A DNA stretch of 64,000 bases from Aquatica leii (GCA_035610365.1 CM069438.1:48108837-48172836), one strand, 5' to 3'; numbered from the stretch's first letter, positions 53,403-64,000 are shown. Notes: generated by a model not told the origin, from the sequence alone. Translations and numbers: made by a program.

Positions 53403-54755
53403 TTAGAATTTACGACGCTTGCGACGCCGATGAAAGAAAAGCGAACGATCAAGAGAAAGAAACGTCGATGCATCAGCAGAAGAAACCAAAGAACTCGATG
53501 GAAAAGAGAAAGATGCAGCTTTTACCTCTTGAGCAGGTGTAGTATCTTCATGTCGATGTGTAGAAAACCTATTAGCAACCCTATTGTTAGAACGCTTCAT
53601 AGTACTTGGCAATAAGCGAGAGTGTGATCCCCTAGTATTGTTTTGTCGCGAGTTACAACAGCAAGACCGTATGTATTCAGCAACCTTAGACCTCATATGT
53701 GGCCAGTAGAAGTGCGAACGAAGACCGTCCAACGTACTTTTAACACTACGATGGTCACCCTTAGATGGAAGATGGTGATCAGAGATTAGCTGTTTGCGTT
53801 GATCTGATGGAACAACTAATTTCCATACACAAGGATCAGATCGAGAGATACGTACACGTTTACACAACAGATTTTCCACAATACACCAACGAGAGTAACG
53901 TCGCGGAAAAGTAGAAGCTTTAGCAATTAGACCTAGATACCAAGGATCGATAGTGGGACGAATAAACCTAGCAACCGAAGAAAAATTTGGTGGAAGCGAA
54001 GCTAAAGAACGAACATGTCGTAAAGCTTTCTCAGCTTTAGGACCACAGTGAACACAAGTAGTAGTCAAAGAAGGAACCGACGAAGTTGGAAGAGAACCAG
54101 CGACAGCCTTAGTCGAAGATATAGAAGCAGCAGTTTTGTTCGTATAACCCAAAGGTGGTTCTAGAAGTCGATCATTTTCCTCAAATGTCGAAAAGTTAAA
54201 AGAATTATTTGAGCTAAGATTCGATTCCAAACGTTTGCCTAAGGATATCAATTGTGAAAAAGATGTAATATCGATGAGTGCGAAGTGAGACTGATAAAAT
54301 GAAGTCAGATTGCGACGTATGATTTTCAGTTGTGTCTTCTCCGAGACTGGTTCTAGCAATTGCATGAAAAGATGCCGGATAGTAGCAACATACATTCCAA
54401 TCGATTCGTTAGGTTGCATCCTACAGTTCTGGATAGTATATAGCAGGCGTTCATCATAGTCCAACGGTAGAAATTCCGTTTTCAAAAGAGTAGCAACATC
54501 CTTCCAAGAACGCAAAGAATAGCGTCGGGCTCTAAATACAAAAAGAGCTTTACCTGACAGTACCTCAGAAGCTGAAAGAAAAAGCTGGTGGTGCGAAACA
54601 CCGCGAGACATACACAATTCGTCGACTCTAGTTAAAAAGTTCATCAGTTCAAAAGGATCTTCACCTGAGAAGTTTACATCCCAATCGGCCAGGTTGGTTT
54701 CCGCCTCAGAATCCGATGAAGTAAGGAATTGAAGTTCGTCTTCTAAAGAATACAT
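53403..54755 (-). CDS. Gag fused to integrase zinc-binding domain (450 aa)
   Basis: Open from ATG at 54755 to the stop at 53403. Residues 1-235 look like a Gypsy-type gag/capsid: FELMNFLTRVDELC, WKDVATLLKTEFLP, NESIGMYVATIRHLF. CVHCG (234-238) looks like the start of a zinc knuckle. From about 268 the sequence is integrase N-terminus: PWYLGLIAKAS, the SRWCIVENLLCKRVRI turn, then the HHCC-type region HH...DH...SHFYWPHMRSKVAEYIRSCC (327-367). Protease, RT, RNase H and the integrase core are absent, and the tail after 370 is basic and serine-rich. So a large in-frame deletion joins gag to the integrase zinc region. The frame is intact and the LTRs are nearly identical, so the protein may still be made and may package element RNA. 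Confidence 0.85.
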   Translation of the reverse strand: MYSLEDELQFLTSSDSEAETNLADWDVNFSGEDPFELMNFLTRVDELCMSRGVSHHQLFLSASEVLSGKALFVFRARRYSLRSWKDVATLLKTEFLPLDYDERLLYTIQNCRMQPNESIGMYVATIRHLFMQLLEPVSEKTQLKIIRRNLTSFYQSHFALIDITSFSQLISLGKRLESNLSSNNSFNFSTFEENDRLLEPPLGYTNKTAASISSTKAVAGSLPTSSVPSLTTTCVHCGPKAEKALRHVRSLASLPPNFSSVARFIRPTIDPWYLGLIAKASTFPRRYSRWCIVENLLCKRVRISRSDPCVWKLVVPSDQRKQLISDHHLPSKGDHRSVKSTLDGLRSHFYWPHMRSKVAEYIRSCCCNSRQNNTRGSHSRLLPSTMKRSNNRVANRFSTHRHEDTTPAQEVKAASFSFPSSSLVSSADASTFLSLDRSLFFHRRRKRRKF

Positions 54756-55184
54756 GGTTCACACGAGATAACACACTAAGATTTTAACACCAAATAATCC
54801 TATGAGTAATCGGTAAGAGTATAATTAAAATTGACAACACAAGCGGCTCCCTTAAGCAAAACCTATAGCTAAACACAAAATCCCAAACTAAAATTAATTG
54901 TAGCAGTCCACAAAACGCGAACCCACGTAATAGTATTCGAAACTCTAGCAAAAAGGAAAAAAAAATTTCACCCACTAGGTAGAAAAATATAAGCAAGCAA
55001 CTAATGAGTAAAACTTCAGAAAAGTATAACTTGAGCTTCTATACTACTAGAAAAAAATAATAATAAGCAGGAGGTAGTAATTAATAAGAAATTTGAGCAA
55101 GTAGACAGTAGCACTTATTCACCGTCAGAATCCGTTCAAGAAGAAAATCGTCGAAAGTCCCACGTTGGTGGTGCCAGAAATATT
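54756..55184 (-). other. 5' leader of the young element
   Basis: Non-coding sequence between the 5' LTR and the gag start, AT-rich on its gag side, containing the primer-binding-site-like sequence at 55157-55176. Confidence 0.6.
55157..55176 (-). other. tRNA primer-binding-site-like sequence
   Basis: Minus-strand TGGCACCACCAACGTGGGAC, 8 nt after the LTR end. It resembles the lysine-tRNA type of site (TGGCGCCCAACGTGGG) with a 3-nt expansion. It supports minus orientation; the tRNA identity is not certain. Confidence 0.55.
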
Positions 55185-56857
55185 TGTTACAATATTTATT
55201 GTGATCTAATGGGGAAAGGTGGAGAAAGAAACAAGGAATGAAGAACAGTATCACTTCAAAGTAATCAACCAGATGTTATCGCTTACCTTTTTGGCTAGCC
55301 TCGCCGCAGGTGGTCGTCGGGTTAAAGAAAATCCTAAGATACTTAATTAGTTCCGGTAAGCTGAATGCCCAAGTGCGCCACCTTCTCTCGAACTGTTATC
55401 CGCAGAAATTATGGTCTAGGGAAGAGAAAAGGAAAGCCTAGACTCGAAGTCTCCCCAAAAGAAAACATATGTAGTATTCACAATAATCATTTATTAAAAA
55501 AAATGATTCACTATCTCCTTCCAACGGAAGCAACACAACTGCGACGGTTACGCCACTGGTAACTCCTGACAATTATTTATATAACCCCACAGAGAAAAAT
55601 TATTAAGCACAAATATCAATTACAAGTACACATAATAAGTAACAATAAATAGAGTTTGGAAGCCACACAAGCTAAGATCGTTTACGTAGCTAATAATTAC
55701 CGCGGCTACGGTAGCGATGAATTACTAATTAAACGCGTTCCCGCTAATTAATCGTACAGTCTGGGGACAACTTGATCAAGCGTCATAAGACCGGTAAATA
55801 ATAATCATCAATCTAAATATAGAGATACGGGTAACTCCCAAAATTCTACCTTTGATAAAATTTAATAATTACTGTAAGTGATTGAGAAGTTATTATAAAT
55901 AATTGTAATGACTTGACCATTACACAGTTAAAAATATTGAAAGAATTATTGTATAAAATAATTATGAACTATCATAAAGTTTGACGTTAGGTGATTTTAA
56001 CATTTGAAAGAATTATTGTATAATAAGGTTATGAATTACAATAAAATTTGACGTTAGGTGATTTTAACATTTGAGAGAATTATTGTATCTAAGAAGGTTA
56101 TGAATTACAATAAAATTTTACGTTAGGTGATATTAACTTAAATAAGAAAATAATTATACTCGACGTCGTCTCCCACTTCCGCAATCATTTATATATAGTT
56201 ATACGAGGATCGATCTTAGTTGAAATAGGTGATAAAATGGCGACACGAACACGATCTTTTGTTTCCTCATGCACGCAGCGCGGCCGCTGCTAAACGAAGG
56301 CTACAGCGTCCGGTCGAAATAAGGTCGACAGCGAGACTCCCGCGACTCCAATATAAAGGTGTCATAAATACCTCGAATATCGTAGTAGTTTTCCTTACTT
56401 TCCCGAACATCCGAACTGGTTTAGCGCGTTCACCATTTCCCTTAGATTACAGATAAAAGCACACGCAGATCTACCTCAGAACAACAGACGAAGACGTCCG
56501 AAGCGAAGATCGAGTATCCAGCATCCACTTTAATATCACCCGCAACGTAACAAGGACAGAAAAAGACCCAAAGAAAGAAGCCACTTTATGTGTCTGGCCG
56601 TCTACAAGACATAGTGCCGATTTTATTTGCACCGGAGGTTCAATCGGATTTATTTCCAAAAGGCTCACCTCTCCGATGTTCCCCTGTTGTAAACCGATCC
56701 ACAAACAGCATAAAAATGAATATAATTCGTCGACGACTAACAACTTTCGCGCCTCCGTAGGCGTGATTTCGAACTACGGTTCGAGGACACCGATGTTACG
56801 GTTAGTTGCCTAAACCTCAGGCGGATTTTGACTCGCAGTAGAAATTTACACGTTACA
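55185..56857 (-). repeat. 5' LTR of the young element
   Basis: Same 1673-bp length as the other LTR. Differences seen by eye: one T/A substitution (about 55721) and one-base changes in a poly-A run and a poly-G run. Confidence 0.9.
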
Positions 56858-56861
56858 CGCC

Positions 56862-57325
56862 AAACAACTATTATCTGTTGTGAGGGATCGCTTTTGGCTC
56901 ATCTCCAGTCGCAGTACGTGTAAGAAATTGTGCAGTCTGCTTTAGGGTTACCCCAAAGGTTGTGATAATTTAAAAGGTGATCATTTATTTTGTCTTACAA
57001 TGCACCTGCTCTGTTTCTTTCACACCGGAGTGGATTTTGCAGGTTTAGTTCATATCTATGACCGCCATAAGTTAATAAATGCTTACATTGTCTTATTGAG
57101 TTGTATGGGTTTCAAAGTGACATATTTAGTTACTAGTCTAACTTCGTAGACTTTTATTGAAGTATTTAAAATATTTATTTTAAGGCGTGGCAAGCCTACG
57201 TTAATGTTTAGTGCCAATGCCAAAAATTTTGTAGCCGTTTCTAACGAGTTACAAACATTGCATTTTTAAACAAAAAAAGACAATTTAAATGGCACAATTA
57301 TCTACTGTCCGAAGACATAAAAAGA
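56862..57325 (+). pseudogene. BEL/Pao pol, segment 2 (integrase)
   Basis: It continues segment 1 after the CGCC target site: KQLLSVVRDRFWLISSRSTCKK (56862-56928), the zinc-region end, then FHTGVDFAGLVHIYDRHKLINAYIV (57020-57095, first catalytic Asp in GVDFAG), FIEVFKIFILRRGKP (about 57155-57200) and NAKNFVAVSNELQTL (57214-57260; the second Asp of SDN is replaced by Ala). It ends near 57325 at the LINE-bearing insertion and resumes at 61265. Confidence 0.75.
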
Positions 57326-58179
57326 TGAAGTTGGCGAACGGCTGCACGATCTTCCAATGTGAATTAATCGGCATACGAGAGGTACTTCAGCATTTACTGA
57401 GGCAGACGCAGGACGTACCGGAGAGAGCAGCAATCTTAACCGACTCGAGAGCTGCGCTTGAAGCTTTGACAAGCGTCTCCAGGCAAACGGAGCTGGTCTT
57501 CGAGGTCTGGAGACAAGCGAACGACAAAACGCGATTGGAGTTCCGCTGGACCAAAGCTCACGTAGAAACAGCAGGAAATGAACGAGCCGATCAACTAGCG
57601 AAAGAAGCAGCCTTGGCCGACGACATCGACGTCGAATATAGCCGAATCTCGAAAACCGCCATTAAAAACCGACTTCGCGAGCGAACGAACGCGGCATGGA
57701 ACGAAAGATGGAGAAACGCGAGCACCGGAAGAAACGTGTACACGTTTATACCGACGCTAGAGATTAGAAGGTCCATACCTGTGACGGTCGACAGCAACAC
57801 GGTACAACATCGGGAGATCAGACACGGAGCTATGCGAGTGCGGCGGCAGAGACGACGCTCATCACGTCCTTATCAGCTGTCCACTGACGCAACAGCAACG
57901 TGGCAACGCGGACGCCAGAACACGCGAGAAATCGGTCTAAACGCGACGCGCGAAGAGTGGTGGCGGGAGTTAAAACGGTTCGCGAACGCCCTCGATAGAT
58001 TAAAACCGGATTCGACGGAAGTAATACGCGATCGGAAACGACAGAAACAGGCACGACGACGACGACAACTACAAAGGGCTGGGAACGGGAGGGACGGACT
58101 AGACGGGACAAAATTTAACAAAGGGACGGGTCGGCGCGCACAGGGCAACACGAGAGGGAGGTTTATTAAATTAAGTTAA
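57325..58179 (+). CDS. LINE RNase H and C-terminal region, partial
   Basis: Open to TAA at 58179. The RNase H domain lacks its first Asp, which was lost by truncation. It keeps CELIGIREVL (Glu), AILTDSRAALEAL (Asp) and FRWTKAHVETAGNERADQLAK (His and last Asp). The basic C-terminal part is rich in R and Q, and no clear CCHC knuckle remains. R1-clade LINEs have such an RNase H after RT. The ATG at 57289 lies in the flanking BEL/Pao sequence, so the frame is open through the junction by chance. It cannot act alone. Confidence 0.65.
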   Translation: MKLANGCTIFQCELIGIREVLQHLLRQTQDVPERAAILTDSRAALEALTSVSRQTELVFEVWRQANDKTRLEFRWTKAHVETAGNERADQLAKEAALADDIDVEYSRISKTAIKNRLRERTNAAWNERWRNASTGRNVYTFIPTLEIRRSIPVTVDSNTVQHREIRHGAMRVRRQRRRSSRPYQLSTDATATWQRGRQNTREIGLNATREEWWRELKRFANALDRLKPDSTEVIRDRKRQKQARRRRQLQRAGNGRDGLDGTKFNKGTGRRAQGNTRGRFIKLS

Positions 58180-58735
58180 GTTTAGGCTTTCTTACAGGAC
58201 CGGTTCAGCACGCGACCGCAAGCGAATAGAACGGGGCACGAGCACTGCCCGGACGAGACGCATGGAGCGAGGTTGGTCTCTTTAAGAAAGCAAGTAGGTT
58301 AACGGGGCCGAACCGTATCGCTTCCGACGCGATCGGGATAGACACTAGATTTTTCTTACCGAGAAAAGATCGAACCGAAACGCCGCGGACTCGACCGGTG
58401 TAAGAACGGGGGGCTAGAATTAGGACTCGATGGAGAACGAGCTGCAAAAATCGTATATCGTCGCCCTCGAGGGTGAGGGGCTGTCCTATCTGAGCATGAG
58501 GGTTGCGGCCCGGAGAGGGGGGGGGGCACGCCGCCTAGACGAGACGCGGTCGTAGCTGCTTGTTTCGATGAAGGGTCAACTAAAATTAATTTCCAACGGT
58601 ACCAAAGGACAAGAGTGACGCAAACGGACGCTAAGTGCGGGCAGCGTCACGCGGACGCGAAAGTGCGGAGGTGAGGCCACGGGGCCTACGTAGTGTTGAG
58701 TGCGTTGGGACAACTTTGTCGCGGTCTTAGGTTAA
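57325..58735 (+). mobile_element. GC-rich 3' end of an R1-type LINE (5'-truncated)
   Basis: Base composition jumps from AT-rich to GC-rich at about 57325 and falls back at about 58735. It begins inside the RNase H coding region and includes about 550 bp of GC-rich 3' untranslated sequence, with a run of nine G's near 58518. 5' truncation is the normal outcome of LINE insertion. It sits in the BEL/Pao integrase. Confidence 0.65.
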
Positions 58736-61264
58736 GCAAAATGGACTTGTATTTTATTTTATTTTAAGTTTCTACTTTGTTCATTTATTTAATTATCAAC
58801 TTTATTTGTTTAGTTTCGTTTCACTTGTATTTTAATTGCATTGTTACCTTATGTTCTATTTTATGTTCATTTATTTATCAACTTTATTGTTTTATTCCAT
58901 TCGAATTGTTGTATTTGCTTCTTACTTTGTAACCTGCGTTTGGAATTTTAGCAGTGGGTCTTTTATGTAAGACCCCGTAAGTAGATTCATCTGGCTGAAT
59001 TTGCGGTTTTCTTTTTTTTTGTACGTTTGATTAGTTCGAGGTAGCATCGAAAACGTTCTGCTCGTTATTTTATTACGTGTGATTTAAGTTCATTTGTGTT
59101 TCAAGTTATTTCAAAATTATTACTGGTATTTTTTTTGAATGCATAAAGTTTCGTGGTTTTGATTTTGATTTAGTGTTTTACTTGTTTATCTCAGTAAAAT
59201 AACAATGCGAGATAATTTACGACTTCCTTTTGGAATGTAATTTGATCCATTTTTCTTGGTATCTATACTTTGTTTATGTTGGGTTCTTTTATGAGCGCGA
59301 TTGCGAACCACATGATAATTCAGCGAAGTAAGCGTTTTCGGTGAGAAATGTTTCTGTCGTAGGTCTACGTAACAGAATTCACGTGGCCAATTATAGTTTT
59401 CATCTTTGTTAATTTAGTTCGTTTAGTGTTCTATCTTTTACAAAGGTTTTACGGCGCAAGTTCATTAAATTAAGTGGGAATACGAGGTGTTAAAAGAAGA
59501 AAAATTTCGTTTTTGAGGGGGATTGTTTCGGGGGCAATTAAGAAATACCGGGTACCGTGATGTAGTTGAGTGGTTAGGGTACTTTTACCCTATAGTCATG
59601 TAATACCGCGGAAGTTAATTGGAACCGTGAAAATTAAGTGTAGTGGTGGAAAAGTTTGATTTTCCAAATTTCGTAATTTACGGCTTAAGTAGACTTCATG
59701 GTTTCCAAAAATAAAAACTCACGTCCGAGTTGGATTTAAGTTCGATGTGTTGTGTGAAAATCCTGTCTTCGCTTTTGTGCGGATTTCAATTAAATAAAGA
59801 AATAAATCTTCCGACGGAATTCTATTGTTTGGGGGTTTCACCGAGCTTGCATTCGACTACTGAACACCTGGACCGACCGGAGTTCAATCTAAATACGTAG
59901 CTTCTGGAAACGCTGTGCCGACAGTTCATCTGAGTAAAGGTAATTATCGAATTTGTTATTACCGTGAAGTGAACAGCGATCGATATGATTTAAAAGCTTT
60001 GATTTGAGCCGATTGAAGTACGGTTAACTTTAATTATTTCAAGAAACACTTGATGGTGTTTGCGTGAAGTTCGATTTAATTAATTTTGTTTTGTGTGTAT
60101 GTAAAAGTAAATCTTATTCATGCATAAAAGATAATGTAACGAAATGTAACGATGTATAAACTATAATTAGTTTAAACGTTTAGTTCGAAGCAAAGTTTCG
60201 GACGTATATTTTATAACTTGTGATTTTTTTTTTATTTTATTGGAATTTGTATGCCGTCAAGGCCTTGAAGTTTATTTTTATTGTGTTGTATTGAAAAACG
60301 AGTTAACGCTATTTTTTTTTTGTATTATTTTTCTTTTATATATTAATTTTGTATTCAGATTGTTCATTTTTTTTGTCTTGCTTATTTTTATTTCATTGAT
60401 TATTTTCTTTTAATCGAATTTGTTTGATATTCATTATTTATTTATTTTTAATAGTCAGTCAATAAATGTTAAATTGTTAAAATGTAAAGAGTTTTTATTC
60501 ATTCAGCTGCCGCGTACGTAATTTTTGTTTTAAGTGTATTTCAGAATAGTTACAACTCGAGGTAAGTTCCGGGGTTGTAAACAACCAAATGAGCTTTCGG
60601 GTTATCAGGGGTCCGGAAGCTACTATCATCGTGACCTTGATTGGCGCCCTAACCAATTTTTGAGTCTTTTACCGTTTTATTTCGATTTTATGTCAATCTC
60701 GTTTCCAAGCTATCACGGAATTTTAAAATATAACCCACCCCGTCTCCACTGAGCAACCGGCACAACATCGTTTATGTTACCTCATTTCAGGCAGTGACAT
60801 TGTTTTAACTTTGGCATGTAACAACTTGATGATTAGTTTTACTTATTTATGTTACTTGTACCTTATGTTTTGCTTTATGTTGATCTACTCTACTATCAAC
60901 TTTATTTGTTTTATTTCACCTCATTTGTTGTACTTGTTCTTAGTTTGTTTTACTTAATTTTAATTTAATTTGTTTGTTCACCTTTATTTATTAAATTAAT
61001 CTTATTTTTTTGGTTTGCTTTTACTTTGTTTTATATTGATTTTAATTTGATTTTCGTTTTCTTTTGTTTTGACATAGCCGATAAGTTAGCATAAGTTAGG
61101 TTAACATGTAAGTGGACGAGCTGAAAAGAAATGCAGCAAAGCTAGATACACTGAAAGGAGCATCTAACTTCGACCTGCAAATCCGGAAAGTTACAACCAG
61201 AGGGACTGGAGGAGGTTAGGGTTAGTTTTTCAATTATATGTAATTTTAAGAAAAATTAGGATTA
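58736..61264. other. AT-rich part of the insertion in the BEL/Pao element
   Basis: No protein domain was recognised. Candidate signals: an A-box-like TAGTTGAGTGG with a GGGTA/TACCC hairpin at 59563-59590 (tRNA-like head, weak); GATTGGCGCCCTAACC at 60638-60653, which resembles a retroelement primer-binding site; and a short charged frame at 61118-61210. Together with the LINE end this is about 3.9 kb inserted between BEL/Pao segments 2 and 3. Confidence 0.4.
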
Positions 61265-61634
61265 AGTAGCATTATACATAAGTTGCCGTTTTATTCCGCC
61301 CGCTTCACTCCAGTTTGGTAGTACTTGGAAATTCAATATCAAATTAACCAAATCGCACCTTGATAAAATAATACGTGATGCCAATTTAACATATGAGGGA
61401 TTGTATACCGTATTAGTACAAATAGAGTCCGTCCTGAACTCAAAACCCTTAAGCCCATGGTCTTGTAAATCCAATGATGTGTCTCCTTTCACTTCTTACC
61501 ACTTTCTGCTGCATTGCCCTGACGATCTCTGGAAAAGCGTGCCAGCCAATCTGTTACGCTGGTTTTTGTGTAACAAAAGAAATAAGCAACGGCTAACACA
61601 GTTGTTCCCGGAGAGGGAGTCGCAGGCTTCGTGA
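61265..61634 (+). pseudogene. BEL/Pao pol, segment 3 (integrase C-terminal part)
   Basis: FIPPASLQFGSTWKFNIKL (about 61288-61345, the HFIPPASPHFGGLWE motif that carries the catalytic Glu; the Glu is not kept), then LTYEGLYTVLVQIESVLNSKPL (61386-61451) and SPFTSYHFLL. It picks up where segment 2 stops, so segments 1-3 are one element taken apart by two later insertions. Confidence 0.75.
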
Positions 61635-63285
61635 TGCGAAATTATAAATTAAATCTAAAAAAGCCCCAAAACGATGAAAGATTAAATTATGGACATATCG
61701 TTTAATTTTACCCGAAGCCGAAAAAGAACAAATAACACGACAGAAGTGATAACACAGAATATATATTTATTTTATCACAGTCAATAATTTCAAAGAGGAC
61801 GAAAAAGGTAGATAAATATAATTACGTAAATTTTCCAAACGTTAGTACATGGGTCGAACCAAATATAAGTAGCATCCTATACTGGGCAACACGTCGTACA
61901 ATAAACTGACCTAGTCTGTCTAAACTTTTACATTTAAAGAAGGGATGACTTTGTATTCGTAAATTTAAAATCGCAAAAGTATATATAAAAAAATCGAAGA
62001 CTTAGAAATTCAGCGCAAACTGCATACGACTTTGTGACGCACAAAATAATCTTATAATTAATTGACATGACCAACGAAGTATTAATCGTAAAACTAAAAA
62101 TTGTAATATTTACAGTTAAGTTTTATCCAGCAGGGGATTAGCTAATTCCGTACCTGTATTACCCAAAACGTAGTATTAAATTTAACACAAAACGTACATA
62201 CGGCGTTAACAAAAGTAAATTGTGTTTTCAAAGCATACAAACATTTGGGATTGCGAATGCTTAGCGTTTCCCCTAGACTTAATGTAGCAATTGATGGTAG
62301 CAATTCCTCCCAAAAAAAAACGCAATCTTAAAGGTTTCCAACTTCTTGACGGTGTGAATAGTTAAGTTATAGTAACGTGACGTTATTGAAATTTTTTCCT
62401 AAGTATGCCATCTGTTTGTTATCTTCACCGATAAAGGAAACGTGTGAAGAGTATGGAAATCCGCTTAAATACACTTTCGCTTCGATAGACACAAAATTAA
62501 TTTGCATATTCACGTGGAATCGCGTGACATAACTTAATGTTGAAAGCCTTGTTGGGCCTAGAAATACTGCCAAACGGTCGTCTCTGTTGTGCCTAACATT
62601 ACCAGAAAATGAATAATTGCGCGCTTATAAAAATTTGACAACCGCCAACAAAAGGTGAGCGTGTCAAGGACAATTTTTATACTCGAAAAGTTTTAACTTA
62701 CCAATTTTGCAACATAACAAATTGCCTGAACGCTTTCCAGCGTTGTCAACAGCTGCTACAACATTATTTGGCAAAGGTCATTTTTGAAAAGCAGCGTCGC
62801 ATATGAAGTGCACGGAGAGAAATATTATGCTGAATTTAATCATTACAATTTCATATTTAAAGCATTTGCTTTTTTTCTAAAATTGATTCACATTCAAATA
62901 AAATTAAACCTACATGTTCTAAAACTTAAATTAAATTTCTTATTGCAATCCAAACATGTTTTTATTAAATCATTCATAATTATAATGATACAAGTAAAAA
63001 GTTTTTGTTAAATTTAAGACTACAAATTGATAAAATTCAACTAATTATTATAAGAAATCATATCAGCGATTAAAGTACGTAATAAATTACTAAGAAACCA
63101 CAAGTAGGAATTTCAAGTAAGCATTTATGTTATCACTATTTGTTCCACGCTGGTCTAAAATAAGGTATCAGCAATTTAATTTACGTTAAGGTTTGCAATA
63201 TGTGCTAAACTTTTTGCTAAAGCTGTGGCAAAGATAATATACGTGTACCGTGACTCCGACAGTTTTTTGTTTGGAACTATACGAC
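61635..63285. other. No gene recognised
   Basis: AT-rich. A 68-codon minus-strand frame at 62573-62367 has near-ordinary amino-acid composition but no recognised motif or splice support. Confidence 0.45.
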
Positions 63286-63620
63286 ATGGATCCATCATTT
63301 TATAACAAGTTGCTTGCAGCATATAATCTATAACTCACTACATCAATTAGTGAATTATTGGAAACTATCAAAAACTTACAAGTAAGTATTGACTCTGATT
63401 TTGAATATTGTTCACTGCCGTTATATGTTAGAATTATGTCGCAAAGCTTGCACATTTTTTGGCATGTATGACTTAGTTTTTGCAATGAAATGAAATTATC
63501 GTGCATTTGCTTTTCTTTTAGAACAAGAAATTGATGTTACATCCCTTGTGTGCCTAACGGAAAATAATTTGGACATATTGAAGGAAGGTGAATTTGGGTT
63601 GATTGTTAAGTTTAGTAGTT
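63286..63620 (+). pseudogene. Possible SAM-domain gene fragment
   Basis: MDPSFYNKLLAAYNL (63286-63330), a TAA, then SELLETIKNLQ up to a GTAAGTATT donor-like site at 63382. After a TTTTCTTTTAG acceptor (63521), EQEIDVTSLVCLTENNLDILK follows (63521-63583), a pattern seen in the middle of SAM domains. The phases do not join cleanly and there is an in-frame stop, so it is either a decayed copy or a misread pair. Confidence 0.3.
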
Positions 63621-64000
63621 GGAGAACCCTTTGACAGAAAAAAATAACTTTCCAAAAGTTACAAGAAGATTATTTAACTCGGATGGTGTAGATTCGACTA
63701 ATATTCTAAGTGTTACATACTATTAATGCTGATGCGTGTACATTTTGGTGTCAAGGACAGTATCATTTGGATCGGTAATATTATCTACCAATAATTATAA
63801 ATTTTAATGTAGATTAAACCATAAACTGTAGTGATGATAAAAATATAGCACATTTATTTTGAATTTAGCAAATAAATACGTTTAAACTATGTGTATATTT
63901 ACTGAAATCATTCATACCCTGAAGCTGCACAAAAGCAAACATTATAACACTGCGTGCTTAAATTAATACGAAATGTTATTACTATTAAACCTATTTATGA
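63621..64000. other. No gene recognised
   Basis: AT-rich sequence up to the window edge, without motifs. Confidence 0.5.

Larger units (their letters stand above)
49711..56857 (-). mobile_element. Young non-autonomous LTR retrotransposon, complete
   Basis: Two 1673-bp LTRs (49711-51383 and 55185-56857) flank 3.8 kb. A CGCC target duplication (49707-49710 and 56858-56861) shows one clean insertion into an old BEL/Pao integrase. Orientation is minus: primer-binding-site-like sequence next to the right LTR, purine tract next to the left LTR, and the only long ORF on the minus strand. I could find only one substitution and two 1-bp indels between the LTRs by eye, so the insertion is very recent. 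It lacks protease, RT and RNase H, so it must have been moved by a related autonomous element. Confidence 0.9.

Noticed and set aside
57591..58151. Several minus-strand frames opposite the LINE RNase H
   Set aside because: Shadows of a GC-rich coding region; the plus strand holds the RNase H motifs.
60638..60660. GATTGGCGCCC as proof of an LTR element at 58.7-60.6 kb
   Set aside because: No second LTR, no gag or pol after it. Kept only as a weak note.
62367..62573. 68-codon minus-strand frame as a possible exon
   Set aside because: No recognisable motif, no clear splice sites, isolated.

Overview
The window looks like transposon-dense, AT-rich animal DNA, most likely from an insect. Three introns of only 46, 49 and 52 nt can be placed by splice signal plus protein continuity. 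The mobile elements are Penelope-like, BEL/Pao, Ty3/Gypsy, R1-like LINE, Tc1 and pogo/Tigger. A small 12-cysteine secreted protein resembles insect fungal-protease-inhibitor-type proteins. Very short introns of this size are common in beetles, but the species assignment is inference only.

Layout. 1-3.0 kb: no recognisable gene. 3.0-6.8 kb: two Penelope-like elements head to head. 6.9-8.1 kb: LINE and Tc1 scraps. 9.1-10.5 kb: a perfect-looking hairpin and a decayed third Penelope copy. 10.5-19.2 kb: a satellite array of ~330-bp monomers, part of it organised as a four-monomer higher-order repeat, broken once by a ~400-bp dispersed repeat. 20.1-20.8 kb (minus): three 5' exons of a PTK7/off-track-like Ig receptor gene. 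22.1-27.7 kb: a decayed Tigger transposon. It holds a Penelope fragment and a full-length-looking but decayed gene of a family I cannot name, itself split by a 1.46-kb element with GGACATCC-rich ends. 29.8-36.7 kb: BEL/Pao, LINE and pogo-like remains nested in one another.

37.0-39.1 kb (minus) holds the two best intact genes: a secreted 89-aa cysteine-rich protein and a 479-aa Tigger-derived protein with an intron and a D-to-N change at the third catalytic position (a domestication candidate). 40.1-44.9 kb (minus): a Gypsy element whose 3' end encodes a macrodomain of the TARG1/OARD1 type followed by a CCCH zinc finger, in the same frame as Pol. This is the most unusual arrangement in the window. 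44.9-45.5 kb: a BEL/Pao gag-protease scrap.

47.9-61.6 kb was once one BEL/Pao element (plus strand). It is split at a CGCC target site by a very young LTR element (49,711-56,857, minus) whose only large ORF is a gag fused to the integrase zinc domain, and split again at ~57.3 kb by an insertion that starts with a GC-rich LINE 3' end. 61.6-64 kb is AT-rich with one possible SAM-domain exon.

Apart from the PTK7-like exons, the cysteine-rich gene and the Tigger-derived gene, nearly all coding sequence here is mobile-element debris. Family assignments come from reading the translations; no database search was run.
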